A DNA stretch of 64,000 bases from an uncultured Porphyromonadaceae bacterium (lineage in GTDB: Bacteria > Bacteroidota > Bacteroidia > Bacteroidales > Barnesiellaceae_A): positions 16,484 to 80,483 of the forward strand of contig UPZG01000008.1 in assembly GCA_900538705.1 (NCBI GenBank), written 5' to 3'. Positions 36,924 to 45,818 of this stretch are shown piece after piece; the first letter of the stretch is position 1, and each line of letters starts with the position of its first letter. Made by a program: the position numbers and the translations under genes. The notes beneath the pieces are model-generated. The model did not search any database and was not told the DNA's origin. It was given only the letters and a program-made list of their open reading frames with translations.

Positions 36924-37973
36924 TTACAAAATGAGCATGGCGTCGCCGTATGCACCAAAGCGATATTTTTCACGAATGGCTTCGTCGTATGCCTCAAAAA
37001 CGAGGTCGTAGCCGCCAAAGGCTGCTACCATCATGAGCATGGTTGAGTAGGGTAAGTGGAAGTTAGATACCATGCTGGTGGCCACAGTAAAATCGTAGGG
37101 CGGGAAGATAAATTTGTTGGTCCATCCATCGAATGCTTTGATGTGGCCATTGGTGCTGACAGCACTTTCTAATGCCCGCATGACAGATGTGCCAATGGCG
37201 CATACTTTGTGCCCTTCGTCTTTAGTATTGTTCAATTGCTCTACAAACTCGGGTGTGACAATAAGCTGCTCCGAGTCCATTTTGTGCTTGGTGAGGTCTT
37301 CTACATCAATCTCTCGGAAATTACCTAAGCCCGAGTGCATGGTAATAAACCCGCTTTCGATGCCTTTTATTTCCATTCTCTTGAAGAGCTCACGGCTGAA
37401 GTGTAGCCCCGCTGCCGGTGTAACAACAGCACCTTCGTTGCGAGCAAAGATGCATTGATAGCGTTCGGCATCCTCTGGCTCTACAGGGCGCTTAATGTAT
37501 GAAGGCAGAGGCGTTTCGCCTAGTTGGTATAGCGCTTCCTTGAACTCGTCATGAGGCCCGTCATACAAGAAACGTAAGGTACGGCCTCGAGAAGTGGTAT
37601 TGTCGATAACCTCGGCCACCATCGAGTCGTCCTTGCCAAAGTATAGTTTATTTCCAATCCTTATTTTACGGGCGGGTTCTACCAGTACATCCCATAGACG
37701 GTTTTCCTCATTCAGTTCACGTAGTAAGAAAACCTCTATTTTTGCACCCGTTTTTTCTTTGTTCCCATAAAGCCGGGCTGGAAATACCTTAGTGTCGTTG
37801 AAGACAAAAAGGTCTTTGTCGTCAAAGTAATTGATGATTTCTTTAAAAATGTGGTGTTCAATAGTTCCGGTTTTTCGGTCTATCACCATCAATCTCGATT
37901 CATCCCTGTTTTTAGCCGGATACAGGGCTATCAGTTCTTCCGGTAATTTGAATTTGAATTGCGAAAGTTTCAT
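36924..37973 (-). CDS. queA: S-adenosylmethionine:tRNA ribosyltransferase-isomerase
   Basis: This cytoplasmic enzyme makes epoxyqueuosine in the wobble base of tRNAs with GUN anticodons. The 349-residue protein begins [20 protein letters not shown] and contains the family segments [13 protein letters not shown] (about 59-71) and [11 protein letters not shown] (about 192-202). Length matches the family. It is the last gene of the minus-strand run from the methyltransferase, 23 bases after truB. Confidence 0.95.
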   Translation of the reverse strand: MKLSQFKFKLPEELIALYPAKNRDESRLMVIDRKTGTIEHHIFKEIINYFDDKDLFVFNDTKVFPARLYGNKEKTGAKIEVFLLRELNEENRLWDVLVEPARKIRIGNKLYFGKDDSMVAEVIDNTTSRGRTLRFLYDGPHDEFKEALYQLGETPLPSYIKRPVEPEDAERYQCIFARNEGAVVTPAAGLHFSRELFKRMEIKGIESGFITMHSGLGNFREIDVEDLTKHKMDSEQLIVTPEFVEQLNNTKDEGHKVCAIGTSVMRALESAVSTNGHIKAFDGWTNKFIFPPYDFTVATSMVSNFHLPYSTMLMMVAAFGGYDLVFEAYDEAIREKYRFGAYGDAMLIL

Positions 37974-37996
37974 GTTCCTCCGTTTATCTTATGTTA

Positions 37997-38713
37997 TTAA
38001 TTCTCTTCGGTAACATCCTCGTCTTCGATGGTTGCCTCTCTGATGAGGCGGTCGGTTTCGTCGATGCTGAGGCAATCGTTTATTGTTACATCTCCTACGC
38101 GGGTTCTTTCGAGCGACGTCAGATGTGCTCCGCTTCCTAATGCTGAGCCTATGTCGCGAGCCAATGCCCTTATGTAGGTCCCTTTACTGCATACGACACG
38201 TATGGTTGCCAAAGGAGGGTTAAAATCGAGTAACTCTATTTCGTCAATGACCAGCTCTTTGGCTTGCAGTTCTACCTCTTTTCCTTTGCGTGCCATCTTA
38301 TATGCGCGAGTACCATCTACTTTACAGGCCGAGAAGGCCGGTGGTACCTGCTTGATTGACCCTTGAAAGAGAGTGAGCGTTTCTTCGATTTGTTGGCGTG
38401 TGATATGCTCGTAGGGGTAGGTGGCATCTACCTCGGTTTCCAAGTCGTACGACGGAGTGGTTGCTCCCAATTGTAAGGTTGCTACATACTCTTTAGTACC
38501 GGCTTGTAATCGCTCTATTTGTTTGGTAGCGCGCCCTGTACACACAATTATAACACCTGTGGCAAGAGGATCGAGAGTCCCGGCGTGTCCGACTTTTATT
38601 TTTTTGCGGTGCAAACGACGTAGTATCTGTATGCGTACTCGTTTGACAACGTCGAACGATGTCCAGTGCAGTGGTTTGTTAATATAGAATATCTCGCCTT
38701 CTGTAAAGTTCAT
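37997..38713 (-). CDS. truB: tRNA pseudouridine-55 synthase
   Basis: This enzyme forms pseudouridine 55 in the T-loop of tRNAs. The catalytic aspartate is D48 in HAGTLDPLATGV, and the family KGTYIRALARDIG segment lies near residue 180. At 238 residues it has the core catalytic fold and only a short C-terminal extension, as in other Bacteroidales. It lies 7 bases after uppP, so the two are co-transcribed. Confidence 0.95.
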   Translation of the reverse strand: MNFTEGEIFYINKPLHWTSFDVVKRVRIQILRRLHRKKIKVGHAGTLDPLATGVIIVCTGRATKQIERLQAGTKEYVATLQLGATTPSYDLETEVDATYPYEHITRQQIEETLTLFQGSIKQVPPAFSACKVDGTRAYKMARKGKEVELQAKELVIDEIELLDFNPPLATIRVVCSKGTYIRALARDIGSALGSGAHLTSLERTRVGDVTINDCLSIDETDRLIREATIEDEDVTEEN

Positions 38714-38720
38714 ATGTGCA

Positions 38721-39527
38721 TCAAGATAGATAGTAGTAGAGTATGCAGAAAGCTGCGGCTGCTACACAGTAGATGGCAAAATATATGAGCTTGCCTCTTT
38801 TTACCAGGTTAATCATCCATTTACAAGCAATACATCCCGATATGAAGGCAGCCAAGAAGCCTATGATGAGTGTTGATATAGGTAAATCGTTGGCAATAGA
38901 ATCTCCGCTACCGCTAATCATTTTTATGATATCGAGTAAAGCTTCACCCAGGATGGGGGGAATAACCATCAAGAAAGAGAATTGTGCCATGTTTTCTTTC
39001 TTATTACCCAGTAACAATCCGGTAGCGATGGTTGACCCTGAGCGAGACAAACCTGGCATTACGGCACAAGCTTGAGCCAAACCTATGATGAATGCATCTT
39101 TGAGTGATATTTTTTCCTTCTGTCGGGGATGTGCGTAGTATGAAAAGGTAAGTAAAAGAGCTGTCAGTAGCAACATAATACCTACGATGAGAAGTCCTGA
39201 GCTGAAGATAGCTTCGACATAGTCTTTGAAAAACACGCCGACAATGCCGACAGGAATCATGGATACGATGATGTTGAGAATGTAACGAGTTTCATCATTC
39301 ATCTGGAATTTGAATAATCCCTTGAAAAGCCAGCTTACTTCTTTCCATAAGATGACCAATGTACTGAATACCGTGGCAATGTGTACAACGATAGTAAACG
39401 ATAAGTTTGCTTCGCTATCGACACCGAAAAGAGCCGAACCTATTGCCAAATGTCCGCTACTACTTACTGGAAGATATTCGGTAAGGCCTTGTACCAAACC
39501 TAATATAAGAGCTTCAAACCAAGTCAT
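38721..39527 (-). CDS. uppP: Undecaprenyl-diphosphatase
   Basis: This 268-residue inner-membrane enzyme recycles undecaprenyl pyrophosphate for cell-wall and surface-polysaccharide synthesis. The first catalytic segment [13 protein letters not shown] has E17 and H26, and the second [13 protein letters not shown] follows near residue 160; several transmembrane helices surround them. The ATG at 39527 is preferred over one 21 codons upstream because it starts the first catalytic helix in the normal way. It lies in the ftsX-DUF3098-uppP-truB-queA run. Confidence 0.95.
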   Translation of the reverse strand: MTWFEALILGLVQGLTEYLPVSSSGHLAIGSALFGVDSEANLSFTIVVHIATVFSTLVILWKEVSWLFKGLFKFQMNDETRYILNIIVSMIPVGIVGVFFKDYVEAIFSSGLLIVGIMLLLTALLLTFSYYAHPRQKEKISLKDAFIIGLAQACAVMPGLSRSGSTIATGLLLGNKKENMAQFSFLMVIPPILGEALLDIIKMISGSGDSIANDLPISTLIIGFLAAFISGCIACKWMINLVKRGKLIYFAIYCVAAAAFCILYYYLS

Positions 39528-39550
39528 ATTGTTCTTGTTTTTGTGGCGTA

Positions 39551-39889
39551 TTATTGTTTGGGTTTGCGTAGTATGGCAAAGAGCATACATACGAAGCCAA
39601 TAAATGCTATGGCCGGGGCTATTACGATGCGGCGAGTACTGAAGATGTCGGGGTTGTAGGTAGTTTCAGTTGTGCCACTGCCTATCATCAGTATAAATCC
39701 TATGATAACAAGCAAGAACGATATGGCGATAAGCAGATAGTTTTGCTTACCTAATGCAAAATATTGTTTTGTCTGTGGTTGTGTGGCAGGATTATTGTTT
39801 GCTGTCTGTTTGTAATCGTTCGTTACATTTCCTGACGACATTCTCGAGGCCAACAGGTCTGCCGATACAGAGCTTTTTTTATTATTCAT
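39551..39889 (-). CDS. DUF3098 small membrane protein
   Basis: The product (112 residues from the ATG at 39889) has a polar Asn/Gln/Thr-rich N-terminus of about 45 residues and two transmembrane helices (about 53-70 and 85-105). It fits the Bacteroidota DUF3098 family, which recurs between ftsX and uppP. The function is unknown; the position suggests a role in cell envelope or division. It starts 19 bases after the ftsX stop. Confidence 0.8.
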   Translation of the reverse strand: MNNKKSSVSADLLASRMSSGNVTNDYKQTANNNPATQPQTKQYFALGKQNYLLIAISFLLVIIGFILMIGSGTTETTYNPDIFSTRRIVIAPAIAFIGFVCMLFAILRKPKQ

Positions 39890-39908
39890 AATTATATTTG
39901 TTTTTTGA

Positions 39909-40787
39909 TTATACGTAATATAGGTCGTCACGTTTCATGCGGATATATCTGTTGACGGCAAAAAAGGCCGAGATGGCAGTGAGCAGAACACCCAATACCA
40001 ATACTATGGCATATACGCCAAGCAGGGTTGGCAACGTGATAAGTGTGTAGAAACTGTCAAATTCGGATACGATATACGATACACATCCTGTAAGTAACAG
40101 GATGGCGATGATGGCAGCTATAATACCGCTGATAATGTTGCTGATAATGAAAGGTCGGCGTATAAATCCCGGTGTAGCTCCTACGAGTTTCATGGTATAT
40201 ATGATAAATCGACGGCTGTAAGCTGTAAGTCGTATGGTGTTACTGATAAGTACGTAAGAGATAACCATAAGGACGGCTGCCAATATGAGCAGGATGAGCC
40301 CGATGTTACGCATGTTTTCGTTGACCGACTGTATGAGGTCTTTCTGAAACTGTATGTTGTCGATAAAGGCATTCTGCATTAATTCGTTTTCAATGGCTGC
40401 AATACTGTCGGGATTGGCATATTCGGCTTTCAATCGTACTTCTACCGAGGCCTTCATAGGGTTTGTCCCCAATATCTCTTCAGGATTTTCACCCAGCTCT
40501 ATCATAACTTCTTTCAAAGCTTCTTCTTTCGATATATATTGAGCTGCCTTCACGTAGGGAGCTTGTTCGAGGTTGTTTTGTAATTCGGCTATCTGGTTGT
40601 CGCGAGCCGATTCTTTCAAGACAATGGAGAATCCAATATTCTCGCGCACATATATAGAGAGATTGTTGGCCAAAACACCCAGTAGTGCCATGATGCCAAG
40701 AATAAAAAGCACCAGTGAGACACTCAATGTAGAAGTGATGCGAGCCTCAAGAAACGAAAAGCGTTTTTTCTTTTTAGGACTGCTCAT
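39909..40787 (-). CDS. ftsX: Cell division protein FtsX
   Basis: This 292-residue inner-membrane permease-like protein has an N-terminal helix (about 19-42), a periplasmic domain (about 45-165) and three C-terminal helices, the FtsX layout. With the ATPase FtsE it controls cell-wall hydrolases at division. FtsE is not encoded next to it, a common arrangement in Bacteroidota. Its start overlaps the stop of the upstream methyltransferase by four bases. Confidence 0.92.
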   Translation of the reverse strand: MSSPKKKKRFSFLEARITSTLSVSLVLFILGIMALLGVLANNLSIYVRENIGFSIVLKESARDNQIAELQNNLEQAPYVKAAQYISKEEALKEVMIELGENPEEILGTNPMKASVEVRLKAEYANPDSIAAIENELMQNAFIDNIQFQKDLIQSVNENMRNIGLILLILAAVLMVISYVLISNTIRLTAYSRRFIIYTMKLVGATPGFIRRPFIISNIISGIIAAIIAILLLTGCVSYIVSEFDSFYTLITLPTLLGVYAIVLVLGVLLTAISAFFAVNRYIRMKRDDLYYV

Positions 40788-41692
40788 TGTGGTAAAGTAT
40801 TATGTTTAAGTGTATATATAATGTAACAGCCGTTGTCTGTTGCGTGTTTGTATGCTCGATTGACTTTGAGGCCTTCGGTATATCCTGTCCATAAGGCTTC
40901 TGCTTGTCGATTGTATGTATGATAGAGCAGTTGGCAGGCTGTAGCCGATGCCATAGTCATTGCCATGCTGTTTTCTTCATTGACGATTTGCATATTATTG
41001 TCGGCAGCAAGGAGTCTGAGGGCTTTGCTTCCGAGAAGAAAGTTTGAGTGAGCCATAAGACGGAACCATGTCTCTTTGTGGTCAGAGGCTATGGTTGGGG
41101 TCGGGTGGTATAAGGCTACGATGAGAGTACCATCGGAAGTAATCAGATTGCATAAAACCCTGAAACTCTTTGGAAGGTCGTTTGTCCTGCCTAAGAAGTC
41201 CCATGCCGTCACCACGTTATACGATTTTGGCTGTATGCGATACAGCATTTCGCTTTTTTCAATATGGAGGTTGTAGTGAGACTCGCCGTATGTCCGTGCT
41301 TTGTCGTCACTTTCAATTCCGTGAGCTATCCATCCACGTCGCCGCATAGTAGCAATGAAGTCACCCTTGTGGCATCCTACATCGAGTAACACACCACTTA
41401 CCCGCCCGGCTTCACGTTCTGTGATGCGGGCTTTTTGTCTATTCCAAAGGCGCTGGAAAAAGTTGAACGAGCGATTTATAATGCCTTTGCGAGGATTTGT
41501 AAGTAATGTCTCTTCTATGGCATAGATGCCGGTGCTGACGTTTGAGGCTGATGGAAACCTTTTTATAAGCCCACAGTCGGGGCAGAGCAGTACCTCGAAA
41601 GAGTCTCCTTCTCCTGCATCACATGTACACACATGTGTCCAATGATTCCCGTTGCATACGGGGCAGCTATTTATCGAGGCATTTGCCATCAT
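40784..41692 (-). CDS. Zinc-ribbon class I SAM-dependent methyltransferase
   Basis: This 302-residue protein starts with a likely zinc ribbon (C10 and C13, C37 and C40) and then a Rossmann-type methyltransferase domain with motif I VLLDVGCHKGDF (101-112). The acidic residue at the end of the next strand is E126 (GIESDDK). Members with this layout often modify surface sugars or lipids, but the substrate is unknown. It is the first gene of the operon and overlaps ftsX by four bases, so its expression is tied to division and envelope genes. The ATG at 41692 or the one three bases later may start it. Confidence 0.85.
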   Translation of the reverse strand: MMANASINSCPVCNGNHWTHVCTCDAGEGDSFEVLLCPDCGLIKRFPSASNVSTGIYAIEETLLTNPRKGIINRSFNFFQRLWNRQKARITEREAGRVSGVLLDVGCHKGDFIATMRRRGWIAHGIESDDKARTYGESHYNLHIEKSEMLYRIQPKSYNVVTAWDFLGRTNDLPKSFRVLCNLITSDGTLIVALYHPTPTIASDHKETWFRLMAHSNFLLGSKALRLLAADNNMQIVNEENSMAMTMASATACQLLYHTYNRQAEALWTGYTEGLKVNRAYKHATDNGCYIIYTLKHNTLPQ

Positions 41693-41839
41693 AATAACCG
41701 GGCGTAAATCTGTTAACAGTTGGTTGCGGCAATGATTTCGCGACGGTGCATCTCACTGCAAGCGCGCTTTTATTCCTAATTTGCCGCAAATTAACGACAA
41801 ATTCGGGTATGTACGCTTTTTTGTTTTGTATATTTAACA

Positions 41840-41877
41840 AAAGAATCGTAAGTGCCATGAAGCGCTTACGATTCTTT
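41840..41877 (-). terminator. Intrinsic terminator of the GlmU-like gene
   Basis: Arms 41840-41852 and 41865-41877 (AAAGAATCGTAAG) pair perfectly, with three more pairs inside. On the minus strand the hairpin ends TTCTTTTG. It lies 29 bases beyond the stop codon. The rest of the 213-base gap contains only a short inverted repeat at 41777-41793. Confidence 0.85.
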
Positions 41878-41905
41878 GCATGTAGGTATCTCGGTTATGT
41901 GAGGG

Positions 41906-43072
41906 TCAAGCTTCTTCTCGGTGTTCAAACAGATAGGTGTATAAACGTCTGTCGGCATCGGTAAGCGTTTTATGACGGCGTGCCATCATGCGCTCGGCTA
42001 TGTCGAAGAAGCGGGCAAGAGGAACCTCTTTGAAACCTTGTGCACCACCTTCTGAAAAAGAAGGAATATATGTACGTGGGAAGCCAGGTCCGTATATGTT
42101 GCATCCTATACCGGTTACGGTTGCTGTATTAAACAGAGTATTGATACCGGCTTTACTGTGGTCGCCCATGATGAGTCCGCAGAATTGTAACCCTGTCTTT
42201 CTGAATTGACGAGTGGGATAATTCCATACTCTTACTTCGGCGTATGTATTCTTGAGGTTCGAAGATACAGTGTCGGCACCCAGATTGCACCATTCGCCTA
42301 TGACAGCGTTACCCAGGAAGCCGTCGTGTGCCTTATTGGAATAACCTGTCATGATGACGTTATTGAGTTCGCCTCCGGCCTTGCAATACGGGCCTAATGT
42401 TGTGGGCCCGTACACCTTGGTCCCCATATTGAGTACGGCATGAGTACACATGGCCAATGGGCCACGTACGGCGCATGTCTCCATTATTTCGGCATCACGG
42501 CCTATGTAGATAGGTCCGTGCGTAGTATTGAGTGTCGCGCATTCTACGATGGCACCAGGTTCTATGAAAAGACGTGATGCGTCGCCTATGAGCGTACAGG
42601 TAGAGCTGAGTGGTGCGCTTTGTCGGTCATGGGTAAGACGGGTAAAGTCGGCTTCTATGGCTGCTCCGTTCTTGCCGAAAAGGTCGTAAGGAAATCTTAT
42701 GCAGTCGGCCGGTGCAGCCGGTGCAATTTTCAGTGCGTGGGTTTGTCCTGTCGTAAAGTCACCCCCACGGTATGCCCATATTTCGTTTTCGTCGGCTATG
42801 GCTTCACCGGGACGTAGAGCAGCAATCTGCTCAGCCCATTGAGGAGAGGCGATAAGGTGAGCTGCAATATACAGGTCGTCGCCGGTTTGGTGTGTTGGAT
42901 ATTTTTCGGCCAAATAAGGAACTGTGAGATAAGAATAACTACCCGGCAGCAGAGCTTCCCATTTTTCACGCAGGGTGTCGATACCTAATCTCAGGTCGGC
43001 AATCGGGCGGGTGAATGTGAGAGGTAACAGGTTGCCGTGTTCGCGGGCTGTATCGAAAAGGATTATGTTCAT
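41906..43072 (-). CDS. GlmU-like sugar nucleotidyltransferase/acetyltransferase
   Basis: This 388-residue protein matches the alternative bacteroidetal GlmU family (TIGR03991 type). The start NIILFDTAREHGNLLPLTFT and the following RPIADLRLGI resemble a divergent nucleotidyltransferase domain. From about residue 180 a left-handed beta-helix is formed by hexapeptide turns (GPIYIGRDAEI, GTKVYGPTTLGPYCKAGGEL), typical of acetyltransferases. It is thought to make UDP-N-acetylglucosamine for envelope synthesis. It is divergent from the asparagine-synthetase-like gene; a -7 box TATCTTTG lies on the minus strand at 43156-43149. Confidence 0.85.
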   Translation of the reverse strand: MNIILFDTAREHGNLLPLTFTRPIADLRLGIDTLREKWEALLPGSYSYLTVPYLAEKYPTHQTGDDLYIAAHLIASPQWAEQIAALRPGEAIADENEIWAYRGGDFTTGQTHALKIAPAAPADCIRFPYDLFGKNGAAIEADFTRLTHDRQSAPLSSTCTLIGDASRLFIEPGAIVECATLNTTHGPIYIGRDAEIMETCAVRGPLAMCTHAVLNMGTKVYGPTTLGPYCKAGGELNNVIMTGYSNKAHDGFLGNAVIGEWCNLGADTVSSNLKNTYAEVRVWNYPTRQFRKTGLQFCGLIMGDHSKAGINTLFNTATVTGIGCNIYGPGFPRTYIPSFSEGGAQGFKEVPLARFFDIAERMMARRHKTLTDADRRLYTYLFEHREEA

Positions 43073-43215
43073 AATTGTAATTTTTGTTTTGTGATTATGC
43101 GTAGGGCGGACTTTATAAACATTTTGTAGCGCCGCTGTGTTTGATAGGCAAAGATAATGTTTTTGTTTGGTAACCGATAGGTTATAGTCGTAATAATGAG
43201 TAGAAACGGTAAATT

Positions 43216-44862
43216 ATGGGCGGAATTGCAGGTATAGCCGGAGATATGGATGCTTTGGAGTCGCGGCTGCATGCCATGCTGCATGTACAGCAGCATCGAG
43301 GCAAGGGGGGCGGATTATATGTTGCTCCTTTTGTCGATGCCCGTATAGGATTGGGACATAATGGATTGTCTGTCGGAGCAGTGGATGGAAATATACCTCA
43401 GCCATTTGTCGACAGTGCTGTATCGTTGGTAGTGGCAATGGACGGAGAACTTTATAATTGTCGCGAATTGAGAGGCATTTTGTCGCATTATTATACTTTT
43501 GAGACTGATGCAACGGTAGAGATAGTCGCTAAAGCTTTTAGGCATTGGGGGCGTGACGCTTTGTTGCGATTTGAGGGCGTTTTTGCTTTAGCTATATATG
43601 ACATTTTGGCCGATACGCTGTTGTTGGCCAGAGATAAATTTGGTGTAAGGCCGCTTTACTACGCAACTAATCGCGGCCGTCTGCTTTTTGCTTCGGAAGT
43701 ACATGCCCTTTTTGCCGCTGGATTACGGCGCCAACTCTCTGTATCCCGTTGGGCCGGTTATATGGTGTACTCTTCTTATGGACTCCCCTATGAAACATTT
43801 TGGGATGGCGTACATCAGTTGCCTGCCGGATTTATGCTGTGTTACAATGGTTACTCTTTATACGAGAGAGGATGGTATAAGTTGCAAGACGAAATTGAAA
43901 ACCTCAGGCATGAAAAAGAAGCGGGGCTGAAAGAGCTGTTTGGTCATGAAATGGAGCGTTGTGCCGAGCGTAGCCTGTCAGACGTGTCGATTTGTGGTTT
44001 CAGAATAGGAGACCGTGTAGAGTCGCAACTGCTCTATGGTTTGGCCGTACATGGAATATATGCCGACAAGGTGTTCCCGTTACGTGAGTTCCCGGGAGAA
44101 GACACGGCTTGCGAACAAAAAGAAGGGTGGACTGTGATTACTACGCGGCGAGCTATAGCAGAGTTGGAACGTATGCCCGAGTGGATAGAGGAGCCATTTG
44201 ATGGTGTGGAGAGTATTGTAAGAAGCATATTGTTTCGCCGAGCCTCGGCAAATAATATGAACATGTTGTGTAGTGGCGTTGGACTGGATGTCATGTGGCA
44301 AGATGAGTGGGACAAGTCGGAGGTGCGGTATGATTATTGTCAAGTTGCGTCGCTCTTTGCTCCTGAGTTCGCAGCTTTGGCTCGGCGTCCAAGCTACTCC
44401 CATCCGTTTGATGATGATGCAGCCAATATGCGTTATCTCGATTTGTATAACGAACGGTTGCCTCATATCCTGCGTTTTTTTGACCGGTCGGCTGCCGAAG
44501 CTGGTGTGCAGCTTCGCATGCCGTTTTTAGGATCGATGCTTGTTGCTTTGTCGTTTGTTTTGCCAGAGGTGAGTCATCGGGTTCGCCGTGAACTTTTTGA
44601 CGATTATACAGTACAGCGATATGCCGTACGATACGGCCGCCGTAAGGCGCTTCCGATATGGTCGGCGTGGCTCGATGGTGGATTGAGAGAGTGGATGGCC
44701 GATTCGTTAAGCGACTTACGGAGTAGTTCTGTTCGTGAATGGTTTAATGTTAAGGAGCTGACACATATGCAGTCGGATGTTGTTGCAAAAAGTCCAGTAG
44801 ACGTAGCATTGTTGTGGAAATGTCTAGCGTTGCATCGAATGCTGGTTGCTGTATCAGATTAG
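43216..44862 (+). CDS. Degenerate asparagine synthetase B homologue (probable pseudoenzyme)
   Basis: The 548-residue protein has the full AsnB layout: an N-terminal class II glutaminase domain (about 1-210) and a C-terminal synthetase domain (about 235-548). The fold landmarks DGELYN (76-81), LLARDKFGVRPLYY (136-149) and RMPFL (434-438) are clear. However, the catalytic cysteine after Met1 is Gly2 (MGGIAG instead of MCGIAG), RGPD is RGKG (28-31) and the glutamine-binding arginine of GHxRLS is Gly50. In the synthetase half SGGxDS has become IGDRVES (264-270) and SGxGxDE is SGVGLDV (353-359). The frame is intact over 1647 bases, so it is not a decaying pseudogene. The function is unknown; a binding or regulatory role is inferred. 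Confidence 0.85.
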   Translation: MGGIAGIAGDMDALESRLHAMLHVQQHRGKGGGLYVAPFVDARIGLGHNGLSVGAVDGNIPQPFVDSAVSLVVAMDGELYNCRELRGILSHYYTFETDATVEIVAKAFRHWGRDALLRFEGVFALAIYDILADTLLLARDKFGVRPLYYATNRGRLLFASEVHALFAAGLRRQLSVSRWAGYMVYSSYGLPYETFWDGVHQLPAGFMLCYNGYSLYERGWYKLQDEIENLRHEKEAGLKELFGHEMERCAERSLSDVSICGFRIGDRVESQLLYGLAVHGIYADKVFPLREFPGEDTACEQKEGWTVITTRRAIAELERMPEWIEEPFDGVESIVRSILFRRASANNMNMLCSGVGLDVMWQDEWDKSEVRYDYCQVASLFAPEFAALARRPSYSHPFDDDAANMRYLDLYNERLPHILRFFDRSAAEAGVQLRMPFLGSMLVALSFVLPEVSHRVRRELFDDYTVQRYAVRYGRRKALPIWSAWLDGGLREWMADSLSDLRSSSVREWFNVKELTHMQSDVVAKSPVDVALLWKCLALHRMLVAVSD

Positions 44863-45013
44863 TTTGTTATCCTATCTTTGTTATAAGTAAGAGGTGACCC
44901 TTAAAAATGTTGTTGAACGAGACATATAAGGCGGTTATTGATTGAATCGTAGTCTTTACTGATGGTATATATGCTGCGCGTCTGTGTATGATTGAGAAGG
45001 CTCCCGTTAGACA

Positions 45014-45062
45014 GTGATGATGCGACAATTTTCTGCTGTGAAGAAGTTTGTCTCATCATCGC
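45014..45062 (+). terminator. Probable terminator before the ribosomal superoperon
   Basis: Arms 45016-45028 and 45048-45060 (GATGATGCGACAA and TTGTCTCATCATC) pair with one mismatch, with two further outer pairs, and are followed by ATTTTATT. It lies 150 bases after the previous stop and just ahead of the rpsL promoter, so it probably insulates the superoperon. The 150 bases before it hold no gene that I can support. Confidence 0.55.
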
Positions 45063-45079
45063 ATTTTATTGCTAAAATA

Positions 45080-45111
45080 TTTGGTTTATAACAAATTAGT
45101 TTGTAATTTTG
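45080..45111 (+). promoter_or_regulatory. Main promoter of the ribosomal protein superoperon
   Basis: TTTG (45080-45083), 20 bases, then TAATTTTG (45104-45111) match the Bacteroidota consensus perfectly. Transcription would begin near 45116, leaving a leader of about 140 bases before rpsL. Confidence 0.85.
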
Positions 45112-45122
45112 CCTCGCTTTTT

Positions 45123-45196
45123 CGCGCAAAGTATGCTCTTTTTGCACTGTAATGCACTGATATTGTGTGTGTAAGAGTGCGAAAATGGTGTGCGCG
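45123..45196 (+). promoter_or_regulatory. Possible structured leader of the rpsL operon
   Basis: Within the leader CGCGCA (45123-45128) can pair with TGCGCG (45191-45196), and inside it CTCTT (45136-45140) with AAGAG (45173-45177). The nested pairing suggests a folded leader that a ribosomal protein might bind. The pairing was found by eye only. Confidence 0.3.
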
Positions 45197-45254
45197 AGGC
45201 ATAATATGAAATAACAAGATATTATAAAAACTAAAGTATTAAAACTGTTCTAAA

Positions 45255-45659
45255 ATGCCTACAATTCAGCAGTTAGTAAGAAAAGGACGGGTTGTTTTGG
45301 AAGACAAGAGTAAATCGCCTGCACTTGATTCGTGCCCTCAACGTCGCGGTGTGTGTGTGCGTGTTTACACCACAACTCCCAAAAAACCTAATTCGGCTAT
45401 GCGTAAGGTGGCTCGTGTGCGCCTGACAAACGGAAAAGAAGTGAACTCTTACATTCCGGGTGAAGGTCACAACTTGCAAGAGCACTCAATCGTATTGGTT
45501 CGTGGCGGTCGTGTAAAAGACCTCCCTGGTGTACGTTATCACATTGTTCGCGGTACTCTCGATACGGCAGGAGTAAGCGGTCGCTTACAACGTCGTTCGA
45601 AATATGGTGCCAAACGGCCGAAAGCAGGAGCTGCACCTGCGGCAAAAGGGAAAAAATAA
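45255..45659 (+). CDS. rpsL: 30S ribosomal protein S12
   Basis: First gene of the str part of the superoperon. The 134-residue protein keeps the decoding-centre loops [13 protein letters not shown] (about 40-52) and [13 protein letters not shown] near residue 90; the lysines linked to streptomycin sensitivity are present. The C-terminus has an extra Lys/Ala-rich tail ([10 protein letters not shown]). The following 159-base gap before rpsG is the largest inside the operon. Confidence 0.98.
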   Translation: MPTIQQLVRKGRVVLEDKSKSPALDSCPQRRGVCVRVYTTTPKKPNSAMRKVARVRLTNGKEVNSYIPGEGHNLQEHSIVLVRGGRVKDLPGVRYHIVRGTLDTAGVSGRLQRRSKYGAKRPKAGAAPAAKGKK

Positions 45660-45818
45660 TCCCAAGCCATAAAAACAAGCAAATCGAAAAATAAAAATTA
45701 GTTTTTAACGCTGGTTTGCGTTTTTTGGATAGGCTGATTGGGTTGAGTAAATAAAAGCGGCGGCTTTTGTTGAAGATGTAATAAGCAACCAAAAACGGAA
45801 CAACATTTTAAGAAAAAT

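Noticed and set aside
44873..44880. TATCTTTG after the asparagine-synthetase-like gene as a promoter
   Set aside because: No -33 element at suitable spacing and no gene follows before the next promoter.
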